Of a DNA stretch of 64,000 nt, positions 7,238-16,699 are shown piece after piece. The position numbers and the translations under genes are program-made. The notes below the pieces were generated by a model, which ran no database searches, was not told the origin of the DNA, and saw only the letters and a list, made by a program, of their open reading frames with translations. Position 1 is the stretch's first letter; each line of letters starts with the position of its first letter. Source of the stretch: Kribbella amoyensis (lineage in GTDB: Bacteria; Actinomycetota; Actinomycetes; Propionibacteriales; Kribbellaceae); contig NZ_VIVK01000001.1 in assembly GCF_007828865.1 (NCBI RefSeq), positions 2,418,001 to 2,482,000 of the forward strand, read 5' to 3'.

Positions 7238-9123
7238 CTACCAGGAGACTTCGGACAGGTCCTTGTGGGTCAGGGCCTGTTCGCAAGTGAGAAGCAGCAG
7301 ACCGATGCACCAACTGTGCGAGAGCGTGAGGATCGCGCCCTGAGGGCCGAAGCACTCCGTTTGGTAGTACCGCTCGGTGAGCATGCCACGACGAGCGTTG
7401 AAGTCACCGTCCTGGCGGGCGATGAACTGCCGGGCGAAACGCAGGTGTTCGGCGGCCGACTCCGCGTAGGTCGGGTCGCCCGTCAACGACGACAAGGCGA
7501 CGAGTTCGGGGGTGCAGATCAGGCCGTAGTTGTGGAGGTGCTGGTTCGACGGGCTGGCGTTGTCGGCGCCCCGGCTGCGGAAGCCGTAGGTGCCGAGGAT
7601 GGTGTGCTCGTCGAAGCGGACGTCGTAGCTGTACCGAAAGTGAGCATCCACTCCGCTGCCCAGCGGGCGAGCTCCACCCATCGGTCCTGCGGATCGACAC
7701 GATGCAGGGCGACATACGAGATCACCGCTGCGTACCCGTCCTCCGAGGTCGGTGCCAGGTCGACGTCTTCGGGAGCGCCACACAAGGTGCCGTCCACCAC
7801 CGACGACGCGTAATACCCGCCACCGCGTCGTGCCGCGTCCAGGTACCGCTCGTCGCCGAAGAGTTCGTACGCCTCCGCCAGCGCTGCGATCCAGGTCAGC
7901 CCCGCGTCGCCTCGACGGGACAGGACCTCACCCGAATCGCGGTGGTACAAGCTGCCGAAGTTGCCCTCGGCCTCTTGTGCGGCGATCGCGAACTCGAGGT
8001 TGCTCCGCGCCGCCGCCTCCCAGCCAGGATGCTGCTCCGCCTCGGCGGCCAGCGCGCGCACGGTGAACAACGTCGCCTCCGCCAACGTGCGCGCATGCAA
8101 TCCGCCTCGCACCGGGGTCCACGACTGACTCCACCCGTGCTCGGCGTACCAGGTCCCGTGGAACGTGCCCACCGGCGTGAGGCTCGAGGTGATGTGGTCG
8201 ATCACCGCGATCCCGGCCTCGACGTACTCCGCGTTCCCTGCTCGCCGGCCATGGAGGAGCAGCGCGTGCGCGTACGGGATGCCGCTCACCCAGGCGACGT
8301 GCATCGCGTGCCGGTCGCCGTGCTGCCCGACGTCCCCGGCCAGCTCACGATCGAACAGCGCGGTCTCGATCAGCACCGCCGGATCGGGCCGGTAATGCCA
8401 ACGCCACAACCCGTACGCCGCAAGCTCGGCCGCCGTGGTCACGTCGACCCACGGCCGGACCGGCGGTACGGCGGCGCGTTGCCGTTCCCGCAATCGACGA
8501 AGGACGGGGACGTAGCTGGTCCGATCCGCCGGCAAGGTCCATCGACCGATCCGGATCTCGTGTGCCTCCCCGGGCTCCCACCGATACGTCGCCGCCAACG
8601 GTTCAACACCCCTAGGCTCACCGACATAGCTGAACGGCTCTTCCCGATAAGGCAGCGAGACCCAAAGACTCGCGGGCCGCTCGGGTCCTGCGCCGAAGCC
8701 GAGCCCGCTGTGCCCGAGCGAGGTATCCGCGGCCACATCGAGCGCAAAGCCACCGGTTCGTCCCCAGGAGAAGACCACCGGAGTAGCCGCGCGATCGGCC
8801 CGAAACGCCCAGTGGTCCGACTCCAGCGCGTCGATGTCCGACCGACCGATCACGTACCGCGGGTAGAGCCGCGTGCATTCCTCGTCCCGATTGGCCCCGT
8901 AGAACACGCCAGGAACCAACCAGTACGGCTCCTCGTCAGCCGCGATCGGCAAAGGCAGCTCAGCCCGAATCCGCGCCTCCATCGGCACCGAACCGTTGTA
9001 GCGGACCCGGACCGTGCAGGTCTCCTCGAGTTCGTCGACCGGTTGCACGTCGACCGACAACTCCCAATCGGCGGAGTCGAGCACGGCTCCGTCGGCGTCC
9101 TCGACGGTCAGGCTGAGCTGCAC
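7238..9123 (-). pseudogene. six-hairpin glycosidase-like gene with one-base frameshift
   Basis: Last gene of the ABC-GH38 operon. The upstream frame encodes a beta-rich N-terminal domain and then a helical toroid (YHRDSGEVLSRRGDAGLTWI, ELFGDERYLDAARRGGGYY) typical of six-hairpin glycosidases, up to EWMLTF. There the sense continues in another frame as RYSYDVRFDEHTILGTYGF to the end LSEVSW. Restoring one C at about 7635-7637 (TTTCGG to TTTCCGG on the coding strand) joins both parts into one 628-residue protein, and 1886 plus 1 is divisible by 3. So this is a true frameshift or a sequencing error. The GTG at 9123 is preferred because GGGGAAAGG precedes it. The sugar substrate is unknown. Confidence 0.75.
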
Positions 9124-9150
9124 CGGATCACCTTTCCCCAGCACCGGCCG

Positions 9151-11637
9151 TCAGCGGGCCAGGCCGGGTGGCGGTTGCTGCGGGTCCCACTCCAGCAGGT
9201 CGACCTCGGTCGCGGGTTCGTCGGTCGACGGTTTGAGGAGCAGCGTCTTCACCTCGTTCGCGCCGAACGTCGTCTCGATCGAGCGACCCAGGAACGGCAG
9301 CGACACCGTCACCTCGGCCGGGGCGCCGCTCGTCTCGTACCCGCGGACCACCACCGAGCCGTCGTTCTCCTCGCCCTTCTTCACCACGGACACCACGACC
9401 TGCTCCGCACCCGGGCCGTCGACGGTGACGTACGACTGCTGCTCCGGAAGTGGGCCAGGGTGGAAGCATTCGATCAGCGGCGTGATCGGCTGGTTCAGCT
9501 CGGCCGCACTCCGCACGACACCGGCCGCCCGCCAATCGCCCGCATGCGGATGCAGCCGATACCGGAAGCGCTGGATGCCCTGGTCGAGGTACTCGTAGAC
9601 GCCGTCGGCGTCCAGCCGGCGCGGATCGTGCCACGCGTACACGGGCGACCGGACGCACGTCATCGCGAGCACCGGCCGACCCGACTTCGTGCCGTCGACG
9701 GCGAACGAGTACTTGCCGTCGTTGAGCAGCGCGACCCCGCCCTCGGGCCCGGAGAGATCGACCCAGGCGTGGGACGGGACCTCCTCGCGATTCTGCTCGC
9801 GGACCAGGTGGCCGTACGGGATCTCGTGGGTCGCCTCGGCCTTGTCCAGCGCGAACGGGAAGCACAGCTTCAACGTCTTCAGCTGCTCCCGCCAGTCGAT
9901 CGTCACCCGGACCTCGACCGCCTCGGCGCCCGCGTCCAGCACGTACTCCTCGATCAACCGCGACTGCTCGTACGCGGACTCCACCCGCACCACCTGCCGG
10001 ATCGGGCCGTCCGCGAGCCGACGGACCCGGGTCACCTCGAAGGCGCCGGTCGTGTCCCACAGCGAGCGGACGCCGTGGCTCCACGTGTCGGTGTCGTCGT
10101 CGATCACCTGGGCGTGCGGGACTTGCCGACGCGCGGACGGAACGACGTTCGGCCCATCGGCCGTCGCCAACGACTTCAGCCAGCCCGTCCGCGGATCGAC
10201 CTCGACCCGGACGATCCCGTTGTCGAGGACGAACCCGTCCGACGCCGGCTGCCCCAGGTGGTACGACGTGTCGCCGGGGCGCATCGTGTAGAGCTGGTAG
10301 CCGAGTGGGGGCAGTTCGGCGGTGAAGGCGACGCGGCGTCGTCCGTTGGCGGTGGCCGCCGAGCGGATCTCCTGCATCTCCAGGGCGCGCCCGGCCAGGC
10401 CCTCCGTCAGCGCGATCGCACCGCGCAACGGGGCCGGGTAGCCGAGTTCGAGCTCGACGGTCGCGGTCACCGGCCAGGCGTGCGGGTTGAACACGGCCAC
10501 CGGGACCATGGTCGCCTCGGCGGGGATGTCGATCTGCCGGGCGATCGACTGGATCGACCGGTTCGCCAGCCGGGCCGCGATCGACTTGGCCTCGCCGAGC
10601 TGGTCGCGGGCGTCGTCGTACGCGGGCTCGATCGCGGTCCCGGCGGCGATGTCGTGGAAGTGGTTGAACAGCACCTGCTGCCAGGCGTGACCGAGCTCGG
10701 CGGTCGCGTCCCGGGTCCCGCCGACGACAGCCGCGATCGTGGTCCACTTCTCGGCAGCGAGCAGCAGTTGCTCGGCCAGCCTGTTCTGCCGTTTGACCTC
10801 GGAGTGCGCGGCGTAGCAGCCGATCGCGTGCGGCTGCAGCTCGGTCGCGTGCACCGGGATCCCGTCGAACGTGCGTGCCTCGTCGAAGAAGCGGCGCATC
10901 GTGGACGGGAACATCTCCGGGTAGAGGTCGCGGGCGGCGAGTTGCTTGATCGACTCGATGTTCTCGATGGTCGGCCCGCCACCGTGATTGCCGACGCCGT
11001 AGAACACCATCAACGGTTCGGACGTCACCGGCAACTGCTGCAGCGCCTTCGTCACGTGGCCGGAGATCTCGCCGCCGGGCGAGCAGTACTCGTGCGGGAT
11101 CCGGTACGCGAGGACCCGGGAACCGTCGGGCGCCTCCCACCAGAACTTCTGGCCGGGCAGCTCGCGTTCGTGCGCCTGCGGCCGGAGGAACGCGTACGAG
11201 TCGAGGCGGGCCTTGCTCAGCAGCTGCGGCAGCGACGCGTTGTGGCCGAACGGGTCGACGTTGCAACCGACCGTGGCGATCACGCCGAGGTGCTCGGCCA
11301 GCCAGCGCTGCGAGTACAACGCGTGCCGGACGAACGCCTCACCGCCGGGGATGTTGCAGTCCGGCTCGACCCACCAGCCGCCGACGATCTCGAACCGGCC
11401 CTCGGCGACGCGCTTGTGGATCCGGTCGAACAGCTCCGGATCGTGTTCGGCGATCCAGCTGAAGTAGGCGACCGAGTCGGCGGTGAAGACGTAGTCCGGG
11501 TACTCGTCCATCCGGTCCAGCGCGGACCGGAACGTCGCCCGCACCTCCTGGTATCCCTCCTGCCACTGCCAGAGCCACACCGCGTCGATGTGGGCGTTGC
11601 CGATCATGTGCAAGGGGCCCCGGGCCGGGCGCGTCAT
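9151..11637 (-). CDS. GH38 alpha-mannosidase
   Basis: Retaining alpha-mannosidase of glycoside hydrolase family 38, 828 residues, no signal peptide, so it should act on imported oligosaccharides in the cytoplasm. Zinc ligands sit in HIDAVW (His16, Asp18). The nucleophile is Asp128 in NVDPFGHN. Further family motifs are YGVGNHGGGPT and FNHFHDIAAGTAI, followed by the large beta-sandwich C-terminal region. The ATG at 11637 overlaps the stop of the SIS gene (ATGA); the frame itself stays open far upstream, which is not coding. It shares an operon with the sugar ABC transporter, ROK kinase and SIS isomerase, so the imported glycan probably contains alpha-mannose. Confidence 0.95.
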   Translation of the reverse strand: MTRPARGPLHMIGNAHIDAVWLWQWQEGYQEVRATFRSALDRMDEYPDYVFTADSVAYFSWIAEHDPELFDRIHKRVAEGRFEIVGGWWVEPDCNIPGGEAFVRHALYSQRWLAEHLGVIATVGCNVDPFGHNASLPQLLSKARLDSYAFLRPQAHERELPGQKFWWEAPDGSRVLAYRIPHEYCSPGGEISGHVTKALQQLPVTSEPLMVFYGVGNHGGGPTIENIESIKQLAARDLYPEMFPSTMRRFFDEARTFDGIPVHATELQPHAIGCYAAHSEVKRQNRLAEQLLLAAEKWTTIAAVVGGTRDATAELGHAWQQVLFNHFHDIAAGTAIEPAYDDARDQLGEAKSIAARLANRSIQSIARQIDIPAEATMVPVAVFNPHAWPVTATVELELGYPAPLRGAIALTEGLAGRALEMQEIRSAATANGRRRVAFTAELPPLGYQLYTMRPGDTSYHLGQPASDGFVLDNGIVRVEVDPRTGWLKSLATADGPNVVPSARRQVPHAQVIDDDTDTWSHGVRSLWDTTGAFEVTRVRRLADGPIRQVVRVESAYEQSRLIEEYVLDAGAEAVEVRVTIDWREQLKTLKLCFPFALDKAEATHEIPYGHLVREQNREEVPSHAWVDLSGPEGGVALLNDGKYSFAVDGTKSGRPVLAMTCVRSPVYAWHDPRRLDADGVYEYLDQGIQRFRYRLHPHAGDWRAAGVVRSAAELNQPITPLIECFHPGPLPEQQSYVTVDGPGAEQVVVSVVKKGEENDGSVVVRGYETSGAPAEVTVSLPFLGRSIETTFGANEVKTLLLKPSTDEPATEVDLLEWDPQQPPPGLAR

Positions 11638-12278
11638 GCGTTCTCCACGGTCTCGTCGTCGGTTTCGTACGCCCACCGGTCCACCAGTTCGCTGATCAGA
11701 TGGAGGGCGAGCAGATGCATCTCCTGGATCCGGGCAGTCTCCTCCGCCGGGACGACCACCGCCAGGTCGGCCGCGGCCGCCAGGTCCTGGCCGCGGGTCG
11801 AGGTGAACGCGACCGAGCAGGCGCCGTTCGCCCGGGCCGCGGCCAGCCCGTTCACCACGGTCGGGGACGTGCCCGACGTACTGAAACCGACCACGATGTC
11901 CTGGGGACGGGCCAGAGCGCGGATCTGCCGGGCGAACACGTCGTCGTAGGAGTAGTCGTTCGCGATGCAGCTGACCACGGCGGCGTCGCCGATCAGCGCG
12001 ACCGCGGGGAGTGGGCGCCGCTCCCGGAGATAGCGGCCGATCAACTCGCCGACCAGGTGCTGCGCGTCCGCCGCGGAACCGCCGTTGCCGTATGTGTAGA
12101 CCACGCCGCCGGCCTCGAGCCGCCGGATCAGCTCCTCCGCCACCGCCTGGACCTGCGGGAGCCGGTCCCGCATCGCGGCGGCGACCTCGGCGTGCCGGTC
12201 GAGCTGCCCGTCCAGCAGGCGCCCCGCCGCACTCGGTGCGGTGTCCGGGCTGCCGACCTCGGTCAGCGTGGTCCTCAT
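11634..12278 (-). CDS. SIS-domain phosphosugar isomerase, GmhA-like
   Basis: Sugar isomerase (SIS) domain protein, 214 residues, close to the phosphoheptose isomerase GmhA family: YGNGGSAADAQHLVGELIGRY, IGDAAVVSCIANDYSYDDVF and the phosphate-binding loop GFSTSGTSPTV. Its ATG overlaps the ROK stop and its stop overlaps the GH38 start, both by ATGA, so translation is probably coupled. In this operon it likely interconverts a phosphorylated sugar made by the ROK kinase, rather than making heptose. Cytoplasmic. The exact substrate is not readable from sequence. Confidence 0.88.
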   Translation of the reverse strand: MRTTLTEVGSPDTAPSAAGRLLDGQLDRHAEVAAAMRDRLPQVQAVAEELIRRLEAGGVVYTYGNGGSAADAQHLVGELIGRYLRERRPLPAVALIGDAAVVSCIANDYSYDDVFARQIRALARPQDIVVGFSTSGTSPTVVNGLAAARANGACSVAFTSTRGQDLAAAADLAVVVPAEETARIQEMHLLALHLISELVDRWAYETDDETVENA

Positions 12279-13249
12279 GCTCGTACTCCGTTCGCGTCGT
12301 CGGCTTCGAGACGGTCGTAGGCGATGGCGGCCGCGCCGAGCACGCCGACGGTGTCGCCGTGGTGGGACAGGACGACGTCGCAGGCCTTCGCGGCCGGTGG
12401 CATCGCCTGCCGGAGCGCGGTCTCGCGGACCGGTTCGAGCAAGGGGCCGCCGGCACGGGTGACGCCGCCGCCGAGGACCACCAGGTCGGGCTCCCAGACG
12501 TTGACGATCACGGCGACCATCCGGCCGAGGATCGCGGTCGTCTCGTCCCAGATCGCGCGGGCGACCGGATCCCCGCCGCGGGCATGCTCGAACACGTCCT
12601 TGGCGGTCAGAGTCCCGACGCCGGCGAGGGACGAGTCCGGCCGATCCAAGAGAGCCTCGGCGGCGCGCCGGGCGATCGACGTACCGGACACGTACGCCTC
12701 GGCGCAGCCGCGAGCACCGCAACCGCATTGCCGGCCCTGCCAGTCGACGACGACATGACCCAGCTCGCCGCCCTGGTCGGCCGCACCGCGGAACAGCTTG
12801 CCGTCAGCAACCACGCCACCGCCGAAGCCGGTCGAGACGGTCAGGTAGACCAGGTTCTCGACGTTCCAGCCACCCCAGCGGTACTCCCCGAGCGCGGCTG
12901 CGGTCGCGTCGTTCTCCACGTACGTCGGCGGGCCGAAGTGCTCGGCGACCAGTCGGCCGAGTGGGACCTCGTCCCAGCCGGGCAGGCCAGGGGGACCGAG
13001 GATGACGCCGGTCCGGGGATCGAGCGGTCCACCGCAGCCGACACCGACGGCGGCGATCTCCGGGTGGCCGGCCTCGGCGAGGGCCTTCTCACCGAGATCG
13101 ACCAGCCGGCTGATCGCGGCCTCGGGACCGGCCGCGAGCGGTGTCTCGGCACTGCGGAACGACGACAGCAGTGTGCCCTCGGCGGAGACCACGCCGGCGG
13201 CGAGCTTGGTCCCGCCCACGTCGAGGGCGAGCACGGGAGCTTCTGGCAT
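12275..13249 (-). CDS. ROK-family sugar kinase
   Basis: ROK (repressor, ORF, kinase) protein without a helix-turn-helix, 324 residues, so a kinase. The ATP motif is LALDVGGTKLAAGVV, the catalytic Asp region is VENDATAAALGE, and the zinc site is the CGCGARGCAE cluster after GHVVVDW. ROK kinases phosphorylate glucose, mannose, N-acetylglucosamine or N-acetylmannosamine. The neighbouring GH38 enzyme makes mannose a reasonable guess. It starts 10 bases after the permease stop and overlaps the SIS gene. Cytoplasmic. Confidence 0.93.
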   Translation of the reverse strand: MPEAPVLALDVGGTKLAAGVVSAEGTLLSSFRSAETPLAAGPEAAISRLVDLGEKALAEAGHPEIAAVGVGCGGPLDPRTGVILGPPGLPGWDEVPLGRLVAEHFGPPTYVENDATAAALGEYRWGGWNVENLVYLTVSTGFGGGVVADGKLFRGAADQGGELGHVVVDWQGRQCGCGARGCAEAYVSGTSIARRAAEALLDRPDSSLAGVGTLTAKDVFEHARGGDPVARAIWDETTAILGRMVAVIVNVWEPDLVVLGGGVTRAGGPLLEPVRETALRQAMPPAAKACDVVLSHHGDTVGVLGAAAIAYDRLEADDANGVRA

Positions 13250-13259
13250 GGCGGACGGA

Positions 13260-14090
13260 TCAGCCCTTCTGCGCGGTCGTCGCCACGCCGTCGAGGATGT
13301 AGCGCTGGCCGAAGGCGAACAGGACGATCATCGGCACCACGGCGATCACGCTGGCGGCGATCGCGATCTCCCACTCGTAGTGGCCCGACAGCGCGAACGC
13401 GTCGATGATCTGCTTCAGCCCGCGCGGCATCGTGAAGTAGTCCGGCGTCTGCAGGTAGATGAGCGGCTTCATCAGGTCCGACCAGCTCGCCTTGAACTCG
13501 AAGACGAATACGATCACCAGCGCCGGTTTGCACAGCGGGAACGCGATCCGGCGGAACATCCCGAAGTACCCGCAGCCGTCCACCCGGGCCGCCTCGAACA
13601 ACTCCCGCGGGATCCCGAGGAAGAACTGCCGGAGCAGGAACACGTAGAACGCCGAACCGAACAGGTTCTGCGCCCAGAGCGGGATCTGGGTGTCGATCAT
13701 GCCGAGCTGGTTCCAGATCAGGTAGACCGGGATCATCGTCACCGCGCCGGGCAGCATCATCGTCGACAACAGCACGCCGAACAGCAGGTTGCGTCCGCGG
13801 AACCGGAAGTACGCGAACCCGAACGCGACCACCGCACTGGACAACGTCACCGCGGCCGCGGCCATGAACCCGACGGTCAGCGAGTTCACCAGCCAGCGCA
13901 TCACCGGCGCGGCCTCCCAGACGCGGACATAGTTCTCCGGCTGGAACACCGCCGGGATCAGCCGGTTGTCGAACACCTGGGACCGTGGCTTCAGCGACGC
14001 GCTGACCAGCCACACCAGCGGGTACACGAACGCGAACGTCGCCGCGGTCAGGAACAGCAGGAACGGCAACCTGCGCGGGGAGATCGTCAT
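13260..14090 (-). CDS. ABC sugar transporter permease, MalG-like
   Basis: Inner-membrane permease of a carbohydrate ABC importer (CUT1 type), 276 residues with about six membrane spans. The EAA loop that contacts the ATPase is visible (ELFEAARVDGCGYFGMFRRIAFPLCKP, split over residues around 190-215). The start shares one base with the upstream permease stop (TGATG). No ATPase gene is in this operon, so a shared MsiK-type ATPase encoded elsewhere probably energises it, as is common in actinomycetes. Confidence 0.93.
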   Translation of the reverse strand: MTISPRRLPFLLFLTAATFAFVYPLVWLVSASLKPRSQVFDNRLIPAVFQPENYVRVWEAAPVMRWLVNSLTVGFMAAAAVTLSSAVVAFGFAYFRFRGRNLLFGVLLSTMMLPGAVTMIPVYLIWNQLGMIDTQIPLWAQNLFGSAFYVFLLRQFFLGIPRELFEAARVDGCGYFGMFRRIAFPLCKPALVIVFVFEFKASWSDLMKPLIYLQTPDYFTMPRGLKQIIDAFALSGHYEWEIAIAASVIAVVPMIVLFAFGQRYILDGVATTAQKG

Positions 14091-15061
14091 CAGCGCTCCC
14101 CGTGGTAGTAGACGTACCGGTTACCGATCCGGACCTGCAGGAAGGTGATCAGCAGGATGATCACGAACAACAGCCACGCCATCGCCGAGGCGAAGCCCAT
14201 CTTGAAGAACTGGAACGCGTTCTGGAACAGATAGACCATGTACACCAGCGACTCCTCGGACGCCGCCGCCTTCTGTTGCGGGCCGTAGAACATCGTGTAG
14301 GCCTGGTCGAACATCTGCATCGCTGCGATCGTGTTCGTGATCACGGTGAAGAACAGCGCCCCGGAGATCATCGGCACCGTGATCCGGAAGAACTGCGTGA
14401 ACTGGCCGGCGCCGTCCAGTTCGGCCGCCTCGTACAGTTGCTTCGGCACGCCGTTGAGCGCGGCGAGGTAGATCACGACGGTGCCGCCGAGGGTCCACAG
14501 GCTCACCATCGCCAGCGACGGTTTCAGCCAGGCCGGATCGGCGGTCCAGTTCGGCCCGTTGATGCCGATCCAGCCGAGCACCTTGTTCACCAGGCCCTGC
14601 TGACCGTTCAGCAGCAGCAGGAACATCGCGGCCGCGGCGACCCCCGGGGTCATCTCGGGCAGGTAGAACGCGGTCCGGAAGAAGCCGCCGGCCCGGCCGA
14701 CCCGCTGCAGCATCATCGCCAGCACCAGCGCGAAGATCGTGCCGAGCGGGACGAACATCGCGGCGTACACGAACGTGTTGCTCAGCGCCTTCAGCACCCG
14801 CGGGTCGTCGAACAGCTCGCGGTAGTTCTCCAGGCCGACCGCGCGCGGGGCCTGGATCATCTGGTAGTCGGTGAAGGACAGCACCAGGCTGGCGATCATC
14901 GGTCCGGCGGTGAAGATCAGGAACCCGATCACCCACGGCGCGACGAAGGCCCAGCCGGCCCGGTCCTCGCGGCGGGCCAGCGGGCTGCGCCTCGGCCGGC
15001 GGTCACGGCGGAGGGGCTCGGCCGGCCCCTCCGTCGTGACCTGTTCGACGGTGGCTGTCAT
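14090..15061 (-). CDS. ABC sugar transporter permease, MalF-like
   Basis: Second permease of the CUT1-type importer, 323 residues. A cytoplasmic basic N-terminus (RRDRRPRRSPLARRE) precedes about six membrane spans, beginning with WAFVAPWVIGFLIF. The EAA loop reads LYEAAELDGAGQFTQFFRIT. It lies 4 bases after the binding-protein gene and overlaps the second permease by one base. The substrate follows that of the binding protein, presumably an alpha-mannose-containing oligosaccharide; this is an inference from the GH38 gene. Confidence 0.93.
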   Translation of the reverse strand: MTATVEQVTTEGPAEPLRRDRRPRRSPLARREDRAGWAFVAPWVIGFLIFTAGPMIASLVLSFTDYQMIQAPRAVGLENYRELFDDPRVLKALSNTFVYAAMFVPLGTIFALVLAMMLQRVGRAGGFFRTAFYLPEMTPGVAAAAMFLLLLNGQQGLVNKVLGWIGINGPNWTADPAWLKPSLAMVSLWTLGGTVVIYLAALNGVPKQLYEAAELDGAGQFTQFFRITVPMISGALFFTVITNTIAAMQMFDQAYTMFYGPQQKAAASEESLVYMVYLFQNAFQFFKMGFASAMAWLLFVIILLITFLQVRIGNRYVYYHGER

Positions 15062-15065
15062 CGAA

Positions 15066-16436
15066 TCAGCCCTGCGGGGCCTTGTCGAAGGCGGCCTTCG
15101 CCTCGGTCTGCGCCTGGTCCAGTGCGGCCTGCGGGGTCGCCGTCCCGGCCAGGGCCTTGCCGACCGCGTTCTTCCAGGCCGCGTCGATCTCGGCGCCGGC
15201 CGGCGACGGGTTCAGCGACTTCGACTTGTCCAGCACGTCGTAGTAGTTGTTGATCGCCTGGTCGAACCCGGCGTCACCGGTGGGCTTGAGGTACTTGGCC
15301 TTGATCTCGTCGTCGGCGGTCTTGTTGCCGGTGAACAGGCCGGTGAAGAAGCTCTTGTCCTTGGCCACGGTCTGCATCCGCGCCTCGGCCGCCTTGTTCC
15401 AGGTCTCCACCGAGGTCATCGTCTTGGCGAACTTGCAGGCGGCGTCGAAGTTCTTCGCGCCCTTCGGCACCACCCAGGCCGATCCGCCGATCGTGCTGAT
15501 CGGCTGACCCTGCCGGTCGGTGAACATCGTCGACTGCAGCTCGAGCCCGTTCTTGCGGCTGTCCAGCAGCACGTTGACGTACCAGTTCTCGATCGGGAAC
15601 GCTGCCAACTGGTCGGCGGTGAACTGGTTCTTCTCGCCGAACAGGTCGAAGGTGTCCCGGAAGGTCTTGAAGTTCGACCAGCCACCCTGAGCCTGGATCA
15701 GGGTGAGCGTGTACGTGAGCGCCTCGACCGCCTTCGGGTCGTTCAGGTTGGGCTCGCCGCCCTGCTTGACCAGCTCGGCGCCGTTGGCCATCGCCCAGAG
15801 CGGGAAGAAGTCCGGCATCTTCGGGTCGAACCCGAGCCGCGCCGGCCGGCCGCCCTTGGCCTTGTAGAGCTTCTTGGCCGTCTGCTCGAGCTTGTCCCAG
15901 TCGGCGGTCTGGATGTCGGTGACCGGAACGCCCGCGGACTTGAGCGCCTTTCCGCTGATCAGGTTCGTCGTGACGGTGTAGAACTCCGGGATGCCGTAGG
16001 TCTTGTCGCTGAGCTTGACCTCGTTCAGCGCGGCTTCGCGGTACTGGGTGGTATCGATTCCATTGTTCTTGATGCAGTCGTCCAGCGGCTGGATCGCGCC
16101 CTTGGCTGCGTACGTGCCGATCAGGTTACGGGCCATGTAGGCGACGTCCGGCGCGTTGCCGCTGGAGACCGCGGTGAGGAACTGCTGGGCGTCGAAATCG
16201 CCCTTGTTGTTCTTCACCGTGACCCCGGGGTAGGCCGTCTTGAACGCCGCGATCCGGGATTGCGCGACCTCGTCCTCGCCGCTGAAACCCATGATGTTCA
16301 GGGCGCCCGACGGCGTCGACTCGGCGGAGCTGTCACCGCTGCCGCCGCCGACGTCGTCCTTGGTCCCGACACCCGCGCAGGACGTGAGGACCAGCGTGCC
16401 GGCCGCCAGCACCGCGGGAAGGCGGAGGTGCTTCAT
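15066..16436 (-). CDS. ABC sugar transporter substrate-binding lipoprotein
   Basis: Extracellular solute-binding protein (family 1), 456 residues. The signal peptide is MKHLRLPAVLAAGTLVLTSCAG with lipobox LTSC, so it is anchored to the membrane outside. The mature part opens with LNIMGFSGEDEVAQSRIAAF, typical for sugar-binding proteins. I chose the ATG at 16436, which has AAGGAG upstream; the frame stays open 87 bases further. First gene of the seven-gene minus-strand unit, preceded by the 22-bp palindrome at 16505, so it is probably under LacI-type repression. Confidence 0.93.
   Translation of the reverse strand: MKHLRLPAVLAAGTLVLTSCAGVGTKDDVGGGSGDSSAESTPSGALNIMGFSGEDEVAQSRIAAFKTAYPGVTVKNNKGDFDAQQFLTAVSSGNAPDVAYMARNLIGTYAAKGAIQPLDDCIKNNGIDTTQYREAALNEVKLSDKTYGIPEFYTVTTNLISGKALKSAGVPVTDIQTADWDKLEQTAKKLYKAKGGRPARLGFDPKMPDFFPLWAMANGAELVKQGGEPNLNDPKAVEALTYTLTLIQAQGGWSNFKTFRDTFDLFGEKNQFTADQLAAFPIENWYVNVLLDSRKNGLELQSTMFTDRQGQPISTIGGSAWVVPKGAKNFDAACKFAKTMTSVETWNKAAEARMQTVAKDKSFFTGLFTGNKTADDEIKAKYLKPTGDAGFDQAINNYYDVLDKSKSLNPSPAGAEIDAAWKNAVGKALAGTATPQAALDQAQTEAKAAFDKAPQG
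16049..16062. promoter_or_regulatory. near-copy of the LacI-type operator inside the binding-protein gene
   Basis: TGGTATCGATTCCA differs by one base from the box at 21290 and lies about 375 bases inside the binding-protein gene. LacI-family repressors sometimes use intragenic sites for looping, but this stretch also encodes Gly-Ile-Asp-Thr, so chance is quite possible. Confidence 0.2.
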
Positions 16437-16504
16437 TGCGTGCTCCTTACCTCGACAGGGGACGAGACCGAACGTGCCACCAGAGCGGTCCGGCGCTTCG
16501 ACGA

Positions 16505-16526
16505 AATGTGGCATCGATGCCACATT
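16505..16526. promoter_or_regulatory. perfect 22-bp palindrome, LacI-type operator
   Basis: The 11-base arm AATGTGGCATC is followed directly by its exact reverse complement. It lies 69 bases before the binding-protein start and has the central CG pair usual for LacI-family operators. The inner TGGCATCGAT core recurs upstream of the second unit of the locus at 21290. Confidence 0.75.
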
Positions 16527-16627
16527 CGATTTCAGGAACCGTAAGGGCGCGGTCGGACGCGCGTCAAGGTGTGGGCCGCCTACCTGGGGATAACGATCGA
16601 GGAACGCGCCGAAGCTGCCAGGGCCAC

Positions 16628-16699
16628 CGAACGAGGACCAGGACCAGGCCGAGGACCAGGGCCAGGCCGACGATCAGAACCAGGCCGAGGATCAGGAGC
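16628..16699. repeat. tandem 18-bp repeats at the 3' end of the LacI gene
   Basis: Three clear copies (16646-16663, 16664-16681, 16682-16699) of a unit like AGGCCGAGGACCAGGGCC, with a weaker fourth copy before them. The last copy contains the stop codon of the LacI gene. On the minus strand one frame spells a Leu/Val/Gly hydrophobic run, but no start codon serves it. Confidence 0.7.

Noticed and set aside
7702..11949. A 1415-codon plus-strand open frame opposite the GH38 and six-hairpin genes
   Set aside because: It is a shadow of the real minus-strand genes: Arg/Pro/Val-rich, no family-like motifs, and the minus strand shows clear GH38 signatures.
11638..12456. Upstream extension of the GH38 frame to 12456
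   Set aside because: The extension lies within the SIS and ROK genes and is Arg/Gly-rich; the real GH38 start is the coupled ATG at 11637.
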